Assembly (NCBI GenBank): GCA_045640985.1
Contig: JAZUFZ010000011.1
Span: forward strand, 45,764 to 109,763
Reading direction: 5' to 3'
Length of the DNA stretch: 64,000 nucleotides
Source of the DNA: Colimorpha sp045640985
GTDB lineage: Bacteria; Bacteroidota; Bacteroidia; Bacteroidales; P3
Shown here: in pieces, positions 7,437 to 16,707 of the stretch
Numbering within the stretch: position 1 is the first letter of the stretch
How the letters are laid out: every line of letters begins with the position of its first letter
Position numbers and translations under genes: made by a program
The notes under the pieces: generated by a model
Database searches by the model: none
Told to the model about the DNA's origin: nothing
The model's input: the letters and a program-made list of their open reading frames with translations, nothing else

Positions 7437-9839
7437 ATGAAAAATATCCTTTCCAAGAGTCATTTTTCCACAATGCCAAAGTTCAAGCAAGTCTGGCTTT
7501 GGTCATCCAACTTACCCAAAAAGTGCTTACTCATATTTGCTTTTTCCCTGATCACCTTTGCTTCTATTGCACAATGCACAATAAAAGGAGTGCTTCTTGA
7601 CGAAAAGAATGGAGAAGCAATTCCTTTTGCCACCATATTGTTAGAAGGCACTAACCATGGTGCCACAACAGACCTGAACGGATTCTTCCTTATCAACAAG
7701 ATACCCGACGGAGATTACACTTTGCTGGTTCGCTACGTCGGATATGAAGATTATCGTAAACCTCTCACATTATCCCGGTCCCAGAAACAGACCGTCAATC
7801 TCAATATTCAGCTCAAACCGGCAGCCGTAACGATGAAAGAGGTGGTAATCACCGAAAGCCGGGCCGAAGAAAGGAAATCCCTCACGTCGGTATCCGTAGA
7901 GAAAATAACCTCCTCACAAATCCAGCAGATGCCCTCCATCGGAGGTCAGGCCGACCTGGCCCAATATCTTCAGGTGCTCCCTGGCGTAAATTCCACCGGA
8001 GATCAGGGCGGACAGCTCTACATCCGTGGCGGCTCAATGATACAAAACCTCGCTCTCCTGGATGGAATGATTGTATATAACCCATTTCATTCCATAGGTC
8101 TTTATTCCATCTTCGAGACCGACATCATCCTCAACGCCAACATCTATACCGGCGGGTTTGGTGCAGAATACGGCGGAAGACTATCCTCTGTAATGGATAT
8201 TGTCACCCGCGACGGAAACAAGAAGCGCCAGTCGGGGAAAATCGGATTTAACACTTTCGGGGCAAACCTTATACTTGAAGGCCCTATCAAGAAAGAAACC
8301 GCCACCAGTCAATCCACCATCACATACCTGCTATCCGCCAAAAATTCCTATCTTTCAAAAACATCTCCTGTATTGTATTCTTACATTCCAGGCGGTCTGC
8401 CTTTTGACTTTACCGACCTCTATGGCAAACTCAGCATCAACTCTGGGAGCGGCTCCAAAATCAATTTCTTCGGATTCCGGTTTGACGACAAAGTTATCGG
8501 CTATCAAGCTTTGGCGGATTACAACTGGCTCAACTACGGAGCGGGCGGGAACTTTGTGCTGGTTACCGGGTCTTCCTCCATTCTGGACGGTAGCCTGGCC
8601 TATTCCAATTACAGAATCAACCTGAAAGATGCTTCCCACAAGGATAAATTCTCTTCCATCGGGGGATTCAACGCCTCCATCAACCTTACCAATTTCTACG
8701 GTCGCAACCGACTCAAATATGGTATCAGTATGGAGGGATACGCTACCGACTACTCGTTCACCAACAACTATGGTCTGCCGACCCAACAGGCTGAACACAC
8801 CAACAACCTTTCCATATACGCCGCCTACAAGTACAACTCCGAGAAATGGCTCATTGACCCGGGTATCAGATTTATCAGTTACACGTCCCTTATGGAGAAA
8901 AGCCTTGAGCCTCGTCTCGCTATCAAATACAACTATTCCGACAAACTGAGATTCAAATTTGCGGGAGGCTTGTATAGTCAGATATTCCTGGATGCCCGTT
9001 CCGACAACGATATCGTAAATCTTTTCAACGGATTCCTTACCGGGTCGGGGTCGCTGGACTTCCCGTCCACCTTCCAGCAAGAACCTGTGGACAACTGCAT
9101 ACAGAAAGCCAAACACGCCGTGCTTGGAGCCGAATATGATATCACATCATCTTTCAACATCAATGCTGAAGCATATATAAAAGTATTTGATCAGTTGCTC
9201 AACTCCAATCACAACAAGCTCTATTCTCGCAACGATCCTTCATACGCCCACGGTGGCATATATGAAAAACCAGAATACTACCTTACCGACTTTATGATTG
9301 AAAAGGGGCTGGCTTCCGGCTTTGATGTAAGCCTCTGCTACGATATCGACCGGCTTTATGTCTGGGCTACATATTCCTTGGGCTGGGTTACTCGTACCGA
9401 CGAAATTCAAACCTATTATCCCCACTATGACCGCCGTCATACCGTCAATCTCCTCGCCACCTATACTCTTGGCGACCAAAGGGAATGGGAATTTAGCGCA
9501 CGCTGGAACTTTGGTAGCGGATATCCTTTCACCCAGACTCAGGGCGCCTACGAAAACATTCCGTTTACGGGTGGAATGAGGACCGACTATACCTGCGAGA
9601 ATGGTTCTCTCGGACTTCATTACGGCGAGCTATATGCCGGAAGAATGCCAAACTATCACCGGTTTGATATCGGCGTCAAACGTAAATTCTCCATCGGAAA
9701 GCGCTCTTTGCTTGAACTCAACCTCAGCGTTACCAATCTCTACAGCCGCGAGAATATCTTCTATTTCGACCGAATTACCTTTGAGCGAATCAACCAGCTG
9801 CCTGTACTGGCCTGCTTCGGTGTTAATTTCACGTTCTGA
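7437..9839 (+). CDS. TonB-dependent receptor with carboxypeptidase-like regulatory domain
   Basis: This 800-aa outer-membrane protein has a signal peptide-like segment (CLLIFAFSLITFASIAQ) at about residues 30-46. A carboxypeptidase D regulatory-like beta-sandwich follows (GVLLDEKNGEAIPFATILLEG ... VRYVGYEDY). The plug domain contains SIGGQADLAQYLQVLPGV and YIRGGSMIQNLALLDGM. A C-terminal beta-barrel ends in the aromatic residue F (GVNFTF). Such receptors import large substrates using TonB energy. No SusD partner is adjacent, so the ligand is unknown. ATG 7437 is taken; ATG 7473 is an alternative giving a shorter signal peptide. Confidence 0.9.
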   Translation: MKNILSKSHFSTMPKFKQVWLWSSNLPKKCLLIFAFSLITFASIAQCTIKGVLLDEKNGEAIPFATILLEGTNHGATTDLNGFFLINKIPDGDYTLLVRYVGYEDYRKPLTLSRSQKQTVNLNIQLKPAAVTMKEVVITESRAEERKSLTSVSVEKITSSQIQQMPSIGGQADLAQYLQVLPGVNSTGDQGGQLYIRGGSMIQNLALLDGMIVYNPFHSIGLYSIFETDIILNANIYTGGFGAEYGGRLSSVMDIVTRDGNKKRQSGKIGFNTFGANLILEGPIKKETATSQSTITYLLSAKNSYLSKTSPVLYSYIPGGLPFDFTDLYGKLSINSGSGSKINFFGFRFDDKVIGYQALADYNWLNYGAGGNFVLVTGSSSILDGSLAYSNYRINLKDASHKDKFSSIGGFNASINLTNFYGRNRLKYGISMEGYATDYSFTNNYGLPTQQAEHTNNLSIYAAYKYNSEKWLIDPGIRFISYTSLMEKSLEPRLAIKYNYSDKLRFKFAGGLYSQIFLDARSDNDIVNLFNGFLTGSGSLDFPSTFQQEPVDNCIQKAKHAVLGAEYDITSSFNINAEAYIKVFDQLLNSNHNKLYSRNDPSYAHGGIYEKPEYYLTDFMIEKGLASGFDVSLCYDIDRLYVWATYSLGWVTRTDEIQTYYPHYDRRHTVNLLATYTLGDQREWEFSARWNFGSGYPFTQTQGAYENIPFTGGMRTDYTCENGSLGLHYGELYAGRMPNYHRFDIGVKRKFSIGKRSLLELNLSVTNLYSRENIFYFDRITFERINQLPVLACFGVNFTF

Positions 9840-9871
9840 CCGTGTCCGGAAACGGAACGGAAGAAAGAAAT

Positions 9872-10552
9872 TTATCGCATCTTCGACCAGTCTATCGGCG
9901 ACAGCCCCTGCTGCGTGAGAAGGGCATTTGCCTGCGAGAAATGGCGGCAGCCGAAAAATCCTCTGTATGCCGACAAGGGGGACGGATGCGGAGCCGTTAG
10001 CACATAATGACGGTTTCGGTCTATCAGCTGCGACTTGGCTATTGCATAACTCCCCCACAAAAGGAAAACGATTCCGCTGCGATAATCGGAAAGCGCCTTT
10101 ATTGCCGCATCGGTGAAGGTCTCCCAGCCCCTGTGCTGATGCGATCCTGCCTGATGGGCCCGGACCGTGAGCGTAGCGTTGAGAAGCAGCACACCCTGGT
10201 CTGCCCAGCCCGTGAGACAGCCGTCATCCACCGGAATGCGGGTTCCTAAATCCGTATTGATTTCCTGAATGATATTCCGCAACGAAGGGGGAACGGGTAC
10301 GCCATCGGGAACGGAGAAACAGAGTCCGTGCGCCTGTCCCGGCTCATGATAGGGGTCCTGGCCGAGTATCACCACCTTGACCTTATGGAAAGGGGTCCTG
10401 TCGAAAGCGGCGAAAATCTCCCCGCCTTTGGGATAGCACTCATACTGCGCACGTTCTGCCACAAGAAAAGATTTCAGTTCCTCAAAATAAGGAGCCTCAA
10501 ACTGCGGTCTCAAAACCTCCAGCCAACTGGCTTCGATCTTTGGTGTTATCAT
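9872..10552 (-). CDS. ung: Uracil-DNA glycosylase (family 1)
   Basis: The enzyme removes uracil from DNA in base-excision repair. The water-activating motif GQDPYHEPGQA is near residue 65, and the DNA-intercalating HPSPLSA loop is near 190. The 226-aa length is typical. Its ATG overlaps the TGA of the MBL hydrolase gene by 4 nt (ATGA), so the two are translationally coupled. It is the last gene of the lysS operon and converges with the TonB receptor gene across a 32-nt gap. Confidence 0.96.
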   Translation of the reverse strand: MITPKIEASWLEVLRPQFEAPYFEELKSFLVAERAQYECYPKGGEIFAAFDRTPFHKVKVVILGQDPYHEPGQAHGLCFSVPDGVPVPPSLRNIIQEINTDLGTRIPVDDGCLTGWADQGVLLLNATLTVRAHQAGSHQHRGWETFTDAAIKALSDYRSGIVFLLWGSYAIAKSQLIDRNRHYVLTAPHPSPLSAYRGFFGCRHFSQANALLTQQGLSPIDWSKMR

Positions 10553-11184
10553 AACCCGAACAGAAATGGATTGTTTCTTTCATCTCCGATCGTAGAGCAG
10601 TCTCCGTGACCTGGCAGCACAGAATAATCATCTTCCAGCACCAGCAGTTTTTCCCTTATGCTGGCAGCCAGACGGTCATAGTTCCCGCCCGGGAGGTCGG
10701 TACGGCCGATACTGCCGCGGAAAAGGGCATCCCCGGTAATCACCTTGCGCTCTTTCCCCACCACAAAAGCCAGACTGCCTTCGCAATGGCCCGGAACTTC
10801 GCGGCATTCGATTTCCAGCGATCCCACCTTTATCACATCCCCTTCTTTGAGTTCCTGCACGGGGAGATCATCCATAGCCTCCACCTCAAAACCCATCACC
10901 GAGCCGTATGCCGAGGCCTGCCGCAAGTGTTTCCTGCTGTCGGAATGGCATCCCACCGGAAGCCCGTAATGTTCCAGGGCATTCCTGAGCCCTGCGATAT
11001 GATCAACGTGCGCATGGGTCAGCACTACTGCCACCACTTTCGCCCCGATGGAATCAATATAGGAATACAGCGCGTCATCCTCATGCAGATTCACCATTCC
11101 CGGGTCCACAATCACAGCCTCTCCCCCATCGCTCAGCACATAGCAGTTCGTGCCGAAATGATTGAACTCAAACTGTTTTATCAT
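10549..11184 (-). CDS. MBL-fold metallo-hydrolase (glyoxalase II-like)
   Basis: This metallo-beta-lactamase-fold enzyme has the metal motif THAHVDHIAG near residue 57. Further metal ligands are in PGHCEGS, GDALFRGSIGRTDLPGG and PGHGDCS. This pattern is shared by YcbL/GloB-type thioester hydrolases, and the 211-aa length fits the single-domain class. The substrate is not predictable. It overlaps lysS upstream and ung downstream by 4 nt each (ATGA), so the three genes form one operon. Confidence 0.9.
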   Translation of the reverse strand: MIKQFEFNHFGTNCYVLSDGGEAVIVDPGMVNLHEDDALYSYIDSIGAKVVAVVLTHAHVDHIAGLRNALEHYGLPVGCHSDSRKHLRQASAYGSVMGFEVEAMDDLPVQELKEGDVIKVGSLEIECREVPGHCEGSLAFVVGKERKVITGDALFRGSIGRTDLPGGNYDRLAASIREKLLVLEDDYSVLPGHGDCSTIGDERNNPFLFGL

Positions 11185-12899
11185 CCGTTAATCCAGTTTT
11201 CGACGGCTTCTTTCTGTACTGGCGGAATATCCAGTTTGTTTTTCTTTCTCAAGCCGTTCAGGTCGTTATACAATTTGTTCGGGTTGGCCTCCTTCAGCTG
11301 TGCCAGCGTATTGATTCCTGCTTTTCTCAGCATGGGAACCCACTCCGCTGCAACGCCCTGAGCCACAAATTCCTCATCGGTAGTAACCGCAGCCTTCTTT
11401 TCGGGTTTCATCTGTGGGAAAAGGAGCACATCCTGAATGCTCTGCTCTCCGGTCATCATCATCACCAGACGGTCAATACCTATACCCATACCGGAGGTTG
11501 GAGGCATACCGAATTCCAGCGCTCTCACGAAGTCCATATCGATGAACATAGCCTCATCATCGCCCTTCTCGCTGAGCCGCAGCTGTTCCTGGAAACGCTC
11601 CAGCTGGTCGATCGGGTCGTTCAGTTCGCTGTAGGCGTTAGCCAGTTCCTTGCCGTTCACAAAGAGTTCAAAACGCTCCGTCAGGTCGGGATTGTCTCTG
11701 TGGCGTTTACAAAGCGGCGACATCTCTATAGGATAGTCCGTTACGAACGTCGGCTGAATGAGTTTATGCTCGCATTTCTCGCCGAAGATAGCGTCAATCA
11801 GTTTACCCTTGCCCATGGTTGCATCGGTCTCCACACCCAACTTCTTGCAAGCCTCGCGGAGTTCCTCCTCAGTCATGCCGCTTACATCCACACCGGTCTC
11901 TTCCTTGATAAGTTCCACCATAGGGGCCCTGCGGAACGGAGCCTTGAAATTGATTTCGTTGCCCCATACGTTCACCTTCGTATCGCCGTGGAGCGTAGTG
12001 GCGATCTTCTCCAGCATCTCCTCCACGAAACCCATCATCCAGTTGTAGTCCTTGTAGGCCACATAAATCTCCATACAGGTAAATTCAGGGTTATGGGTGC
12101 GGTCCATACCCTCGTTGCGGAAATTGCGGCTGAACTCATATACACCTTCATATCCACCCACGATCAGACGTTTCAGATACAGCTCGTTGGCGATTCTCAG
12201 ATAGAGGTCAATATCCAGCGCGTTATGATGCGTGATGAACGGTCTTGCGGCAGCCCCGCCGGGGATAGACTGAAGCACGGGAGTATCCACCTCCAGATAG
12301 CCTCTTTCGTTGAAGAACGAGCGCATCGTATTCACGATTTTGGCGCGCTTTACGAAGGTTTCTCTCACGTTCGGATTCACGATCAGATCCACATAACGCA
12401 TTCTGTAGCGCTGTTCCGGATCGGTAAAGGCGTCATACACCACGCCGTCCTTCTCCTTCACTATAGGCAGCGGGCGCAGACTCTTGCTCAGCACCTTGAG
12501 GGTCTTCACATGGATGCTGATCTCGCCCATCTGGGTAACGAACACATAGCCCGTAACGCCGATAATGTCGCCGATATCCAGCAGCCGTTTGAACACCGTG
12601 TTGTAGAGCGTCTTGTCCTCGCCCTCGCAGATCTCGTCGCGCTTCACATACAGCTGGATTCTGCCGTAAGCGTCCTGAAGTTCCACAAAACTGGCGGCTC
12701 CCATAATTCTGCGACTCATCATACGGCCCGCGATGCTCACCTCCTGAAATAATGAATTATCTTTAGGAAACTGTTCCAGAATTTCACACGTTTTCGCGTT
12801 CACCTCATACAGTTCTGCAGGATAAGGGTTAATGCCGAGACGTTTCAGTTCATTCAGCGAATTACGTCTAATTTGTTCTTGTTCACTCAGTTCAGCCAT
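11181..12899 (-). CDS. lysS: Lysyl-tRNA synthetase, class II
   Basis: It charges tRNA-Lys. The N-terminal OB-fold anticodon-binding domain spans about residues 50-160. The class II catalytic core includes motif 2 (FRNEGMDRTHNPEFTCME) and motif 3 (GMGIGIDRLVMMM). At 572 aa it is about 65 residues longer than the E. coli enzyme. The extra C-terminal part (VPMLRKAGINTLAQL ... AVENWING) looks like a helix-hairpin-helix tail, as found in Bacteroidetes LysS. A full promoter lies at 12946-12977. Confidence 0.96.
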   Translation of the reverse strand: MAELSEQEQIRRNSLNELKRLGINPYPAELYEVNAKTCEILEQFPKDNSLFQEVSIAGRMMSRRIMGAASFVELQDAYGRIQLYVKRDEICEGEDKTLYNTVFKRLLDIGDIIGVTGYVFVTQMGEISIHVKTLKVLSKSLRPLPIVKEKDGVVYDAFTDPEQRYRMRYVDLIVNPNVRETFVKRAKIVNTMRSFFNERGYLEVDTPVLQSIPGGAAARPFITHHNALDIDLYLRIANELYLKRLIVGGYEGVYEFSRNFRNEGMDRTHNPEFTCMEIYVAYKDYNWMMGFVEEMLEKIATTLHGDTKVNVWGNEINFKAPFRRAPMVELIKEETGVDVSGMTEEELREACKKLGVETDATMGKGKLIDAIFGEKCEHKLIQPTFVTDYPIEMSPLCKRHRDNPDLTERFELFVNGKELANAYSELNDPIDQLERFQEQLRLSEKGDDEAMFIDMDFVRALEFGMPPTSGMGIGIDRLVMMMTGEQSIQDVLLFPQMKPEKKAAVTTDEEFVAQGVAAEWVPMLRKAGINTLAQLKEANPNKLYNDLNGLRKKNKLDIPPVQKEAVENWING

Positions 12900-12945
12900 A
12901 TAGGGAATAGATTTTTACGGGTTATACAATAGAATTTCAAAAGTG

Positions 12946-12977
12946 CAAAGATACATAAACTTTTCCACACCGCCAAA
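12946..12977 (-). promoter_or_regulatory. Promoter of the lysS operon
   Basis: On the minus strand, TTTG (12974-12977) is followed after 20 bp by TATCTTTG (12946-12953), about 47 nt before ATG 12899. Confidence 0.75.
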
Positions 12978-13052
12978 TTTTTTTCATGCAAGGGATTGTA
13001 CAGGAACGGTCCATATCGGGTTTTCCGCCTGATTTCCCGCGTCTTTTCAGCA

Positions 13053-13171
13053 GGCAACCCCCTTCTATCTTCTTTTTATCTTCTTTTTATCTTTTTTCTA
13101 TCTCTTATCCTAAGAAAAGGAGATAAAAAGAAGTTAATATGGAGATAAAAAGAAGATAGAAGGGAGTTACC
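13053..13171. repeat. Palindromic phased-array element, copy A
   Basis: This is a 119-bp imperfect palindrome. The left arm has TATCT at 13066, 13077, 13088 and 13099, preceded by a degenerate unit at 13055. The right arm has AGATA/AGTTA at 13121, 13132, 13143, 13154 and 13165. All spacings are exactly 11 bp. The arms are dominated by CTTTTTATCTT / AAGATAAAAAG. The transcript could fold into a very long hairpin. It lies between the divergent lysS and polyferredoxin genes; the rest of 12978-13317 shows nothing else. Confidence 0.85.
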
Positions 13172-13317
13172 ATAGCCGGATTCGCGAAAAATGAGGGATG
13201 AAATCTGCTGTATTCCGAGTACTTTTTTCAAAACGGCTCGCCGCCGGGAAATTCCCGTTACGATGGTAAGACGAGAAAAAGAATAAAAAAAAGTATGCCT
13301 ATATGAAATAAAATTCG

Positions 13318-13325
13318 TATTTTTG
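13318..13325 (+). promoter_or_regulatory. -7 element TATTTTTG before the polyferredoxin gene
   Basis: TATTTTTG matches TAnnTTTG and lies 72 nt before ATG 13397. No TTTG at the -33 distance is present. Confidence 0.5.
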
Positions 13326-13396
13326 CATTTGCATTTGAGAGGGCTTTGTGCGGCGGATAATAATATAAATTATTAATTGAAAATCATTTGTAGATT

Positions 13397-14851
13397 ATGA
13401 AAAGGTTACGTATTGTGCTGGCAACCGTGTTTTTTGCGGGAATCACGCTGATGTTTCTCGACATTACGGGGGTGGTGCATCTATGGTTAGGCTGGATGGC
13501 GAAGATGCAGTTTCTGCCCGCGGTGCTTGCCGGAAACTTCGTTATTGTGGCGGCGCTGCTTGTGGTGACGCTGCTCATCGGGAGAGTCTATTGCTCGGTG
13601 ATATGCCCGCTGGGCGTGATGCAGGATATCTGCTCCTGGTTCGGAGGGCGGAAAAGAAAACTCCGTTTCCATTATGTAAAGGATCGCCCGTGGCTGAGAG
13701 GCGGCGTGTTGGCGGTATTTGTAGCGCTGATGATACTGGGCCTCAACAGCATCGCCATCCTTATTGCCCCTTACAGCGCCTACGGAAGAATTGCCACCAA
13801 TCTCCTGCAGCCGGTCTGGCTGTGGGGCAACAACCTGTGTGCCTGGGTGGCAGAGCGGTTTGAATGCTATGGGTTCTATCATGTAGATGTATGGGTAAAG
13901 AGCGGCGTGTCGCTCGCCGTGGCAGCCGTAACGCTGGTGGTGATAGGAGCGCTCTCGTACAGATATGGCCGCGCGTGGTGCAACAATATCTGTCCCGTGG
14001 GGACCGTTCTGGGACTGGTGAGCCGTTTCTCGCTACTGCGTCCCGAGATTGACGAATCGAAGTGCGTGGGGTGCAAACTTTGCGCAAAGAAATGCAAGGG
14101 CCAGTGCATAAATCCAGAAGAGCATAAGATTGACTACAGCCGTTGCGTGGCCTGTATGGACTGCCTGGAGAACTGCAAGCAGGGAGCCATCCGACTGAAG
14201 CTGAGAGGTTCCAAATCCGAGAAACCGCAGACGATAGACACGGAACGCCGCAAGTTTATGACCGTAACGGCCGCCGTCGGGGCCACGATGGCCGTGGAGG
14301 CACAGGAGATGAAGGTAGATGGAGCGGTAGCCGTGATCGAGAAGAAGAAAGTGCCGAACCGCAACACTCCTTTGAAGCCAGCAGGCGCGCAGAGCCTGAA
14401 GAATTTCGAGGACCATTGCACAGGATGCCAGCTCTGCGTAAGCGAATGCCCGAACAACGTGCTGCGCCCCAGCAAGGACTTCACCACACTTCTGCAGCCC
14501 GAGATGCACTATGACCGAGGCTACTGCCGCCCGGAATGCACCCGATGCAGCGAGGTATGTCCTACCGGAGCCATCCGTAAAGTTACCCGCGAAGAGAAGA
14601 CCGATATCAGGATCGGATGCGCCGTATGGGTACGCGAGAACTGCCTCATGCCCACGGGGAAAGCCTGCGGAAAATGCCAGCAGGGATGCCCGGCAGGCGC
14701 CATACTGCTGGTGGACGACCCCGCGACCGGCCACAAGATACCAAGCGTGAACGAGAGCAGATGTATCGGCTGCGGAAAATGCGAATATCTCTGTCCCGTG
14801 CGACCATTCAGCGCCATATATGTAGAGGGGCGGGAAGTGCATGAGAGATAA
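13397..14851 (+). CDS. Membrane-bound 4Fe-4S polyferredoxin (NapH-like N-terminus)
   Basis: This 484-aa electron-transfer protein has about four transmembrane segments in the first 200 residues, carrying NapH/RdxA-type cysteine motifs (CSVICPLGVMQDIC and CNNICPVG). A 2x[4Fe-4S] ferredoxin module follows (CVGCKLCAKKC, CVACMDCLENC). A Tat-like RRKFMT segment comes next, then further clusters (CTGCQLCVSECPNN, CRPECTRCSEVCPTG, CGKCQQGCPAG, CIGCGKCEYLCPV). It probably feeds quinol-derived electrons to a periplasmic acceptor, but no reductase gene is adjacent, so the partner is unknown. Confidence 0.85.
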   Translation: MKRLRIVLATVFFAGITLMFLDITGVVHLWLGWMAKMQFLPAVLAGNFVIVAALLVVTLLIGRVYCSVICPLGVMQDICSWFGGRKRKLRFHYVKDRPWLRGGVLAVFVALMILGLNSIAILIAPYSAYGRIATNLLQPVWLWGNNLCAWVAERFECYGFYHVDVWVKSGVSLAVAAVTLVVIGALSYRYGRAWCNNICPVGTVLGLVSRFSLLRPEIDESKCVGCKLCAKKCKGQCINPEEHKIDYSRCVACMDCLENCKQGAIRLKLRGSKSEKPQTIDTERRKFMTVTAAVGATMAVEAQEMKVDGAVAVIEKKKVPNRNTPLKPAGAQSLKNFEDHCTGCQLCVSECPNNVLRPSKDFTTLLQPEMHYDRGYCRPECTRCSEVCPTGAIRKVTREEKTDIRIGCAVWVRENCLMPTGKACGKCQQGCPAGAILLVDDPATGHKIPSVNESRCIGCGKCEYLCPVRPFSAIYVEGREVHER

Positions 14852-14912
14852 TGGAAAGTTCCAAAGTTTCAAAGTTCCAAGTCTTAAACGAAAACGATAA
14901 CGATAACCGAAA

Positions 14913-16706
14913 ATGACGCTGAAACTATTATTCCAGAAGATATGGCCGTTCGTAAAGCCTTATAAATGGCTTGTAGTGCTTACGCTGATCATGACCCTGA
15001 TAGGGTCGCTGATGGCACAGGTGAACGCCATCGTACTCGACAAGACGGTAGATTCCATCAATGTGCTGCTGCATGTAGCGGATTTCGAGTGGGCCAAAGC
15101 AGCACAGATACTGATCACCATCACGATTGTGCTGCTCTCGAAAGAGGTGCTGTCAGCCCTCATCACCTTTGCCCAGCGCTACTACGGCGAACGGATGAGG
15201 ATATTTGTATCGAGAGACCTGGCGCAGAGCGTGATTGAGAAGATGCTCACCTTCAGAATGGCCTTCTTCACCGCAACGGGGAACGAGGCCGGCCGCCTGC
15301 AGACCAGAATCGACCGAGGTGTAGAATCGCTCAGCAATACCGTGAAGAATTTCTTTATCGACATACTGCCTTTAGGGACCAGCGCAATACTTGCCATCGT
15401 ACTGATGTTCATAGCCAACGTGTATGTGGGACTGGTGGCGCTCTGCATCGTACCCATCTACTTCTACATCACCTACCGGCAGGCCCGGAAGCTCTCCGGC
15501 TGGCGGCGCGACATGAGAGCTAACCGGGAAGCCAAGAGCCACGGCATCATGAACATCATAGAGAGCATCAACGTAATCAAGTCGTTCAACCGCGAGACCA
15601 TAGAAGGCAACAAACAGCTTGACCTGCAGAACCAACTGACCAACAACCAGCTCCAGACCCGCAAGCTGAGTTATCTTTTCGACGGACTGAAAAGTTTCAC
15701 GGAACAGATCGGAACGGTACTGATCATCATCCTCACCGCCTATCTCGTACTGATTGACTACCCGGGAATGAGCATAGGAAAAATAATGTATCATGTGATG
15801 CTTTTCAGCAACGTGTCCGCCCCGATCCGCCAGCTGCACCGGATCTATGACGACATGAACGACGCGCTCATCTATGCAGAAGGATTCTTCGACATACTGG
15901 AAGCAGAGCCCGAGGTAGAGAAGACCGGAACCTACCGCCCCGAAAAAGTAGAAGGCAACATCGTCATCAAGGATGTGGATTTCACCTACAGCAACGGCAA
16001 CAAGGCACTCCACGACCTGAACATGCAGATCAGCAGCAATCAGATTACCGCCTTTGTGGGATTGAGCGGAGCAGGAAAGAGTACGATAGTAAATCTTCTG
16101 GACAAATTCTATGAACCCGACTGCGGAACCATCACGCTGGACGGGGTAGATCTGAAAGAATGGGACACCCAATACCTGAGAGACCATATAGGACTGGTGC
16201 TGCAGAAGAACCACATATTCGACGGGTCCATTGAAGAAAACATCAAATACGGCAACCCCAATGCAAGCCACGATATGGTGGTTGAGGCTGCCCGGAAGGC
16301 ATATATCTATGACCAAATTATGGAACTCCCCGATGGATTTGAGACCAAAGCCACCTTGCTGTCAGGAGGACAGCAGCAAAGAATCGCCATCGCGAGAATG
16401 TTCATCAAGAACCCGCCGATCATCTTCCTTGACGAACCCACCGCAAGTCTGGATGCCGTGGCAACCGAACAGATCAAGAACAGCCTTGACGCCATCAAGA
16501 AAAACCGGACCGTCATCATCATATCCCACAGTCTGGGCCAGATTATCGACGCCGATATCATCTATGCCCTCCAACAGGGACATGTGGAACAAAGCGGTTC
16601 ACCCGATGAGGTGTATCATCAGGGCGGCATATACAAAGAGATATTCGATGCTTCGGCCCGCAGCCTGAACATCGACAAGATTGCTAAAACCATGGAGGAA
16701 GATTAA
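14913..16706 (+). CDS. ABC transporter, fused permease and ATPase (MsbA-like exporter)
   Basis: This 597-aa half-transporter has an N-terminal six-helix ABC transmembrane domain (to about residue 330). The nucleotide-binding domain carries Walker A GLSGAGKST, the signature LSGGQQQRIAIAR, Walker B IIFLDEP, and a switch histidine in IISHSLGQ. It would export a lipid, peptide or drug as a homodimer; the substrate cannot be told from the sequence. cinA starts 2 nt after the stop, so the two genes are co-transcribed. Confidence 0.93.
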   Translation: MTLKLLFQKIWPFVKPYKWLVVLTLIMTLIGSLMAQVNAIVLDKTVDSINVLLHVADFEWAKAAQILITITIVLLSKEVLSALITFAQRYYGERMRIFVSRDLAQSVIEKMLTFRMAFFTATGNEAGRLQTRIDRGVESLSNTVKNFFIDILPLGTSAILAIVLMFIANVYVGLVALCIVPIYFYITYRQARKLSGWRRDMRANREAKSHGIMNIIESINVIKSFNRETIEGNKQLDLQNQLTNNQLQTRKLSYLFDGLKSFTEQIGTVLIIILTAYLVLIDYPGMSIGKIMYHVMLFSNVSAPIRQLHRIYDDMNDALIYAEGFFDILEAEPEVEKTGTYRPEKVEGNIVIKDVDFTYSNGNKALHDLNMQISSNQITAFVGLSGAGKSTIVNLLDKFYEPDCGTITLDGVDLKEWDTQYLRDHIGLVLQKNHIFDGSIEENIKYGNPNASHDMVVEAARKAYIYDQIMELPDGFETKATLLSGGQQQRIAIARMFIKNPPIIFLDEPTASLDAVATEQIKNSLDAIKKNRTVIIISHSLGQIIDADIIYALQQGHVEQSGSPDEVYHQGGIYKEIFDASARSLNIDKIAKTMEED

Positions 16707-16707
16707 A

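Noticed and set aside
13053..13171. Possible CRISPR array
   Set aside because: The 11-bp period, lack of unique spacers and palindromic arms exclude CRISPR; no cas genes are in the window.
14033..14872. 279-codon minus-strand ORF
   Set aside because: It is the antisense of the polyferredoxin gene, whose cysteine motifs are unambiguous.
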